Origin: GCA-2861595 sp035525365
GTDB taxonomy: Bacteria; Actinomycetota; Acidimicrobiia; Acidimicrobiales; GCA-2861595
Direction: 5' to 3'
Assembly (NCBI GenBank): GCA_035525365.1
Contig: DATLEK010000018.1
Coordinates: forward strand, 37,355-101,354
DNA: 64,000 nucleotides
Position 1 is the first letter of the stretch; every line of letters starts with the position of its first letter. A model generated the notes under the pieces. That model did not search any database and had not been told where the DNA came from. It saw nothing but the letters and a program-made list of their open reading frames with translations. A program made the translations under genes and the position numbers. This document shows positions 60,924-64,000 of this stretch, in pieces.

Positions 60924-60973
60924 CCCCGAAACCATCGCTGACCTGGGGTTGCACAGAGAGCGCGATGTGCAAC
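60924..60973 (+). repeat. 50-bp direct repeat, right copy, beside the Fic gene
   Basis: The copy of 59473-59524. Here the core forms an inverted repeat, GTTGCAC then GTGCAAC separated by 11-12 bases, which the left copy retains only partly. Confidence 0.6.
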
Positions 60974-61044
60974 GTAGATCCCCGCCGCCCTCCGCTTCGC
61001 CAGTTCGAAAGGGAAGGTGCGTTGGCCCGGATTGGCACTCGCGA

Positions 61045-61050
61045 TATCAT
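61045..61050 (+). promoter_or_regulatory. Promoter of the RHH/Doc module
   Basis: TATCAT lies 6 bases before ATG 61057, with TTGGCC 17 bases further upstream (61022-61027) as a -35 element. This is the best complete promoter I see in the window and predicts a leaderless transcript. Confidence 0.6.
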
Positions 61051-61056
61051 GATCCC

Positions 61057-61269
61057 ATGACCGCCAAGCAGACGACCGTCCGGCTTCCTGAAGAACTCGC
61101 GGACGAGGCCGAGGCGATCGCCCGTGTCCGGGGGACCAGCATGAACGCCGTGATCATCGACGCGCTGGCTGCCGAGGTCGAGCGCGTGCGCGCCGACAAG
61201 GACTTCACGGCGCGAGCAAAGAAGCTGTTGGAACGCGACAGGCAATTGCTCGACCGCCTCGCTCGGTGA
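61057..61269 (+). CDS. Ribbon-helix-helix antitoxin of a Doc module
   Basis: A 70-residue protein, MTAKQTTVRLPEELADEAEA..IDALAAEVERVRADKDF, an RHH DNA-binding N-terminus with a charged helical tail for toxin binding. It is coupled by GTGA to a Doc-type gene, the standard antitoxin-first order. The start is supported by the promoter just upstream. Confidence 0.88.
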   Translation: MTAKQTTVRLPEELADEAEAIARVRGTSMNAVIIDALAAEVERVRADKDFTARAKKLLERDRQLLDRLAR

Positions 61270-61676
61270 CGCTCTACCTCAAGCTTGCCGAGTTCCTCTG
61301 GCTCGCCGAGCAGGTCACCGGCGTTCCAGCATCGACCCTGGCGAAGGCATCCCGGATGGACCTGGCAGACTCCGCTCTCCACGCTCCCGCCGCCGGCTTC
61401 GGGGACGACGATTTCTACCCCGACGTACACCAGAAGGCCGGTGTTCTCGCCTGCCGGCTGGCCTGGAACCATCCGCTACCGGACGGCAACAAACGCGCCG
61501 CGTGGGCCTGTCTGCTCCTCTTCATCGATCTCAACGGTGGCCGCTGGGACCCCGACCCGCCGAACGTCGACGAGGCCGAAGCGGCGATGCTCGCTGTGGC
61601 CGCGCACGAGGTCGACGAAGCGTGGCTTGCCTCCTGGCTCCAAGAGCGAGTCCGCTTCGAAACCGATGTCTCCTGA
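61266..61676 (+). CDS. doc: Doc-type (Fic-fold) toxin
   Basis: Doc toxins phosphorylate EF-Tu and stop translation. The 136-residue protein has the Doc form of the Fic motif, HPLPDGNKRAAW (His69 and the NKR that replaces GNGR), and the expected N-terminus (YLKLAEFLWLAEQVTG). GTG 61266 overlaps the antitoxin stop codon. It is the second Fic-fold protein in the 3.4-kb element II. Confidence 0.9.
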   Translation: MTLYLKLAEFLWLAEQVTGVPASTLAKASRMDLADSALHAPAAGFGDDDFYPDVHQKAGVLACRLAWNHPLPDGNKRAAWACLLLFIDLNGGRWDPDPPNVDEAEAAMLAVAAHEVDEAWLASWLQERVRFETDVS

Positions 61677-61719
61677 TCGTCCGTGTTGGGGAGAATCGCG
61701 GCAGGCTCGGGAGGAGCGC

Positions 61720-61742
61720 CATGGCACATTCATGGCACATTC
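61720..61742 (+). repeat. Arm-like repeat, right end of element II
   Basis: ATGGCACATTCATGGCACAT has the same layout as the ATCCCACAT pairs but differs in sequence. It lies 89 bases left of core 3, the same distance as the element I pair from core 2. Confidence 0.55.
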
Positions 61743-61830
61743 GCTGCCGTTCGACCCCGTTCGCCGATGTCCGCTCACCCCCTCTGAGCTGCACTTTTAG
61801 TTCATAGCCATTCGCCGAAATACGCCCCGA

Positions 61831-61878
61831 CAGCGTTCGGGACGCTGAGGCCGCGGGTTCGAATCCCGCCTTCCCGAC
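61831..61878 (+). repeat. Attachment core 3 (junction of elements II and III)
   Basis: A 48-base exact copy of tRNA-Pro bases 7015-7062, five bases longer than core 2. The sequence after it (ACAAAGGTGCTGGTCAGG) still resembles that after the tRNA. Confidence 0.92.
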
Positions 61879-61938
61879 TACTACAAAGGTGCTGGTCAGG
61901 AGCGTGCGGCGGCGCTCCAGGGTCGGCGGGGGTCGGTT

Positions 61939-61961
61939 CCATCCCGCGTTTATCCCGCGAG
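61939..61961 (+). repeat. Arm-like repeat, left end of element III
   Basis: ATCCCGCGTTTATCCCGCG, 61 bases right of core 3, has the same spacing as the element I left arm (59 bases) but its own sequence variant. From here to 62210 I see no gene. Confidence 0.55.
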
Positions 61962-62210
61962 CGGTTTCGGCCGGTGCTTGCTCGTCATGGCGTCATCAAG
62001 ATCGGCAGTCCCAAGGAAACCGCTCTCTGTGGCGATCCGGTTGGCTCGGTTTGGGCGACCGGGCCCGGTCGGATTCACCGTTCGCAGCACGTCGGGGGGC
62101 ATTGACGTCCTCGGCGGAGGGGTCGGCCGGTACACCGGCTTCGCCGGCTGGCGCCGCCCCTCCACGGGCGGCTCCGGGTTGCCGTCGCGACGGGCGCCGG
62201 GTCGCGCCGG

Positions 62211-62621
62211 TCAAAAGCCGTCGAGTTCGGCCAGGAACGCCGCCGGGGACCGCACCGGCGGCACGAGGTCGTCCAGCACGGTGAGGTCCGCATCACCCGA
62301 CACGATGCAGTCGCCCCCGGCCTGGCGAGCAAGGGCGACCAGGTAGTCATCCTTGGGATCGCGGCTCACCGGCACGGCAACTGGGTCTTCGGCGGCCGGC
62401 GCGGCAGCCAGTACGTGACGGAGGACCGAGAGCGCATCAGCGTCGAGCTTCGCCTCGATCTTCGGCCTTCCGAGCACGTCGTCCAGCTCGGCCAACAGGT
62501 GCGGCGACACGATGAGGACGACCCGACCCGACCGGACAGCTTCGATGACCTTCGCCGGGTTCCCCATGGGGGAGAGGGCGGCCGAGACAAGCACACCGGG
62601 GTCGACGACGATGCGCCTCAA
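62211..62621 (-). CDS. PIN-domain toxin-like ribonuclease, element III
   Basis: The 136-residue protein starts MRRIVVDPGVLVSAALSPMGNP and has SPHLLAELDDVLGRPK, SRDPKDDYLVALAR and SGDADLT, the acidic positions of the PIN fold. It is a clear homologue of the PIN protein at 7564-7974. It overlaps the antitoxin gene ahead of it by 4 bases. The module lies between the attachment core and the integrase remnant, as in element I, but in the opposite orientation. Confidence 0.88.
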   Translation of the reverse strand: MRRIVVDPGVLVSAALSPMGNPAKVIEAVRSGRVVLIVSPHLLAELDDVLGRPKIEAKLDADALSVLRHVLAAAPAAEDPVAVPVSRDPKDDYLVALARQAGGDCIVSGDADLTVLDDLVPPVRSPAAFLAELDGF

Positions 62622-62875
62622 CCGGCTCGGCGGCGCTCCTGGCGGGGCCGGTACACCTCGTCGTCAACCAGCTTGTCGGCCGCCGCCTCGTCGACGCCCT
62701 CGCTGGCCTCCCAGACGTCGCGATAGGCATCGCCGAGCTGGGCACCCCAGCAGACCGCCAAGGCTTCCGCGACGACATCCGCTTCGGTTCTGCCCTCCGC
62801 CGTGGCCCGCTCCGTGATCCAGCGGGCGAGCGGCCCCGTCAGAACGAGACGGTCGCCCTGGTCGGTCGTCGGCAC
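62618..62875 (-). CDS. Antitoxin partner of the element III PIN toxin
   Basis: The 85-residue protein (VPTTDQGDRLVLTGPLARWITERATAEGRTEADVVAEALAVCWG..YRPRQERRRAG) has an RHH-like N-terminus (strand, then helices) and a basic tail. GTG 62875 is chosen because TACACT lies 6 bases before it (leaderless). It overlaps the PIN gene by 4 bases. Confidence 0.75.
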   Translation of the reverse strand: MPTTDQGDRLVLTGPLARWITERATAEGRTEADVVAEALAVCWGAQLGDAYRDVWEASEGVDEAAADKLVDDEVYRPRQERRRAG

Positions 62876-62881
62876 CTGGCC

Positions 62882-62887
62882 AGTGTA
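62882..62887 (-). promoter_or_regulatory. Leaderless -10 element of the element III antitoxin
   Basis: TACACT on the minus strand, 6 bases before GTG 62875. It overlaps the end of the integrase remnant. Confidence 0.5.
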
Positions 62888-62894
62888 CGAGAGT

Positions 62895-63245
62895 TCAGCC
62901 ACTGGTCCGGGCGCTTCGGCCCATGAACCGGTCACCCAGCCGCTCGGCGGCTTCGGCGTCGCCCTCCGTCGTCGCCTGCGCGTAGATCGCCAGCGTCAAC
63001 CGATTGCGGGCAGCACGTGGGTGCGAAGCGCGCTGTCGTCCCGGGCCCGCGTGGATGCCCGCTTGGCGGGATGGCACTCCAACCACTCCTCGGCCAGTTT
63101 GCGAAATGTGACCGACCCGCCTCGGGGATCTACCCACCCCACGGGCTCTGGCCGTCACCTGCGTGGCCTGGAACTGTTGCGCCTCCCTCCTGGTCCTGAA
63201 GGTACGGGACACCTCCCGGCCGAATGTTCCATCTCTCCGGCCAGT
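62895..63245 (-). pseudogene. Integrase remnant, element III (deleted and frameshifted)
   Basis: The first part reads DGTFGREVSRTFRTRREAQQFQATQ, a tyrosine-integrase arm-binding domain. After ARARG the frame shifts, and WVDPRGGSVTFRKLAEEWLE..HVLPAIG continues in another frame. The catalytic domain is gone: the sequence jumps straight to RLTLAIYAQATTEGDAEAAERLGDRFMG, which matches the end of the intact integrase (LTLAVYAQATSEGDRRAAEQMG). At least one frameshift and one large internal deletion are therefore present. The upstream side is fused into a nucleotidyltransferase fragment. Confidence 0.8.
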
Positions 63246-63334
63246 TCATGGAGCGTGGCCCAGACGGCGGCGAGCATGCCGAACAACTCAGGGAGCACAA
63301 CGGGAGCACGGGCGATGCGCGGGATCGCCGTCAT
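63230..63334 (-). pseudogene. N-terminal fragment of an AbiEii-like nucleotidyltransferase
   Basis: MTAIPRIARAPVVLPELFGMLAAVWATLHELAGEM is the start of a gene coupled by ATGA to the HTH gene upstream. It looks like the N-terminus of AbiEii/MNT-like proteins, but the catalytic part is missing. At about 63235 it runs into integrase sequence, so a deletion fused the two. Confidence 0.55.
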
Positions 63335-64000
63335 CGATGCGGTACCTCGTAGCGCTCCGCGCGCAGAGCGGCGTCGTACAGCCGACGGGCGGCGCGGCGC
63401 GATCGGGTGTCGCCCGCATCCCACAGGTCGACAGCGACCGTGACGGTGCCGGCTTCGTTACCGTCGAAGGGCCACCAATCCACCGCCGGAATGTGGACGA
63501 TCAGGTTGGCGGCCCTGTCGCGTTGTTGCGAATCGACGGGCTCCGCGTGGAGCTGACGCCGGAGAGCCGCCAGCTTGGCTCGCGGGAGGTAGATCTCCGC
63601 CCGTGCGGGGTCGATGACGTCATGGCCTTGTGCCGACGCACCGGTCCGCACTGCACCCGGGAAGGTGATCGCCCGGCGGAGCGCACCGGGATGAACGTGG
63701 AGGCGTTCGATGACGCTCCTCCTCCGCGTCCAGCGGGCGATGTCGCCGAGATTCGGATGGTCACGGAGACGGCGGCGCAACTTGGACCGGTCCGCGGGCG
63801 CGAGATCTGGAGCGTCGCCGCGCTCAAGGAGCGAGATGAGTCCCCAGGCATTGCGAGGCGACAGTGGCCGTCCCGGGCTGCGGTTCTCGGCGAGAAGGAG
63901 CAGGGCGTACTCGTCAACGACAAAGCGTCCCGCGACGCGCCGGGCAGGCAGGGCACCGTCGTGGATGAGATCCCGGACGCGTTGTGAAGTCACGCCGAGA
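63331..64000 (-). CDS. HTH protein resembling AbiEi-type antitoxins, 5' end outside the window
   Basis: The visible 222 residues begin inside a helix-turn-helix (LGVTSQRVRDLIHDGALPARRVAGRFVVDEYAL), continue with a charged linker and a domain of unknown fold (DIARWTRRRSVIERLHVHPGALRRAITFPGAV), and end before an ATGA overlap with the nucleotidyltransferase fragment. That pairing is typical of type IV AbiE-like toxin-antitoxin modules. The gene looks intact here, but its partner is destroyed. Confidence 0.65.
   Translation of the reverse strand, partial: LGVTSQRVRDLIHDGALPARRVAGRFVVDEYALLLLAENRSPGRPLSPRNAWGLISLLERGDAPDLAPADRSKLRRRLRDHPNLGDIARWTRRRSVIERLHVHPGALRRAITFPGAVRTGASAQGHDVIDPARAEIYLPRAKLAALRRQLHAEPVDSQQRDRAANLIVHIPAVDWWPFDGNEAGTVTVAVDLWDAGDTRSRRAARRLYDAALRAERYEVPHR

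Noticed and set aside
1..64000. CRISPR arrays
   Set aside because: I found no regularly spaced repeats of 25-40 bases. The short paired repeats seen are limited to the attachment regions.

Overview
The window is high-GC DNA from an actinobacterium. The pointers are a WhiB regulator, the paired ArsA-type ATPases that neighbour whiB4 in mycobacteria, many GTG starts, and TANNNT hexamers placed 6-7 bases before start codons, as in leaderless actinobacterial promoters. Gene content would suit the class Acidimicrobiia, but the sequence alone does not fix the genus.

Bases 1-7062 are ordinary chromosome: the end of selA, selB, a whiB-like gene, an NfeD-family protein divergent from two ArsA-like ATPases, a strong bidirectional terminator, a STAS protein, a receiver-domain protein, and an intact tRNA-Pro(CGG).

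The 3' half of that tRNA is repeated in direct orientation at 58468-58510 and 61831-61878. The repeats bound a 51.4-kb integrated conjugative element (element I, about 7062-58510), a 3.4-kb island without an integrase (element II, 58510-61878), and the start of a decayed third element (element III, from 61878 past the right edge). Each core has paired short arm repeats at similar distances, and the arm sequence differs between elements. Three related integration units therefore appear to have accreted at one tRNA.

Element I reads, left to right: RHH/PIN toxin-antitoxin; integrase and two small HTH proteins; a conjugation block (sigma-like protein, NlpC/P60 hydrolase, VirB2-like, TrbL-like, SCO6880-like, VirB4-like, TraG/VirD4 coupling protein, and a frameshifted primase); a variable region with a restriction-nuclease-fold protein, a NERD protein and two membrane/coiled-coil proteins; a MobF relaxase-helicase with an embedded helix-turn-helix; a broken nucleotidyltransferase module; an HU-like protein; and a sensor kinase/response regulator/membrane protein/SARP-like operon. 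Defence cargo follows: a complete type 2 BREX (Pgl) operon pglW-pglX-pglY-pglZ-brxD-brxHI with every junction overlapping, then a cassette of a small ORF, an SMC-like ATPase, an unknown protein and a SIR2-domain protein. The cassette resembles Lamassu-type defence but has its own gene order. An orphan DNA methyltransferase converges on it.

Five copies of a 15-bp motif, (A/G)TGGGCGTAGAG(G/A)G(G/A), stand before the element I backbone operons and suggest one shared control signal. Element II carries an FG-GAP protein, a Fic protein between two copies of a 50-bp repeat, and an RHH/Doc pair. Element III repeats the layout of element I's left end (att, arms, PIN/RHH pair, integrase), but its integrase is a deleted, frameshifted remnant.
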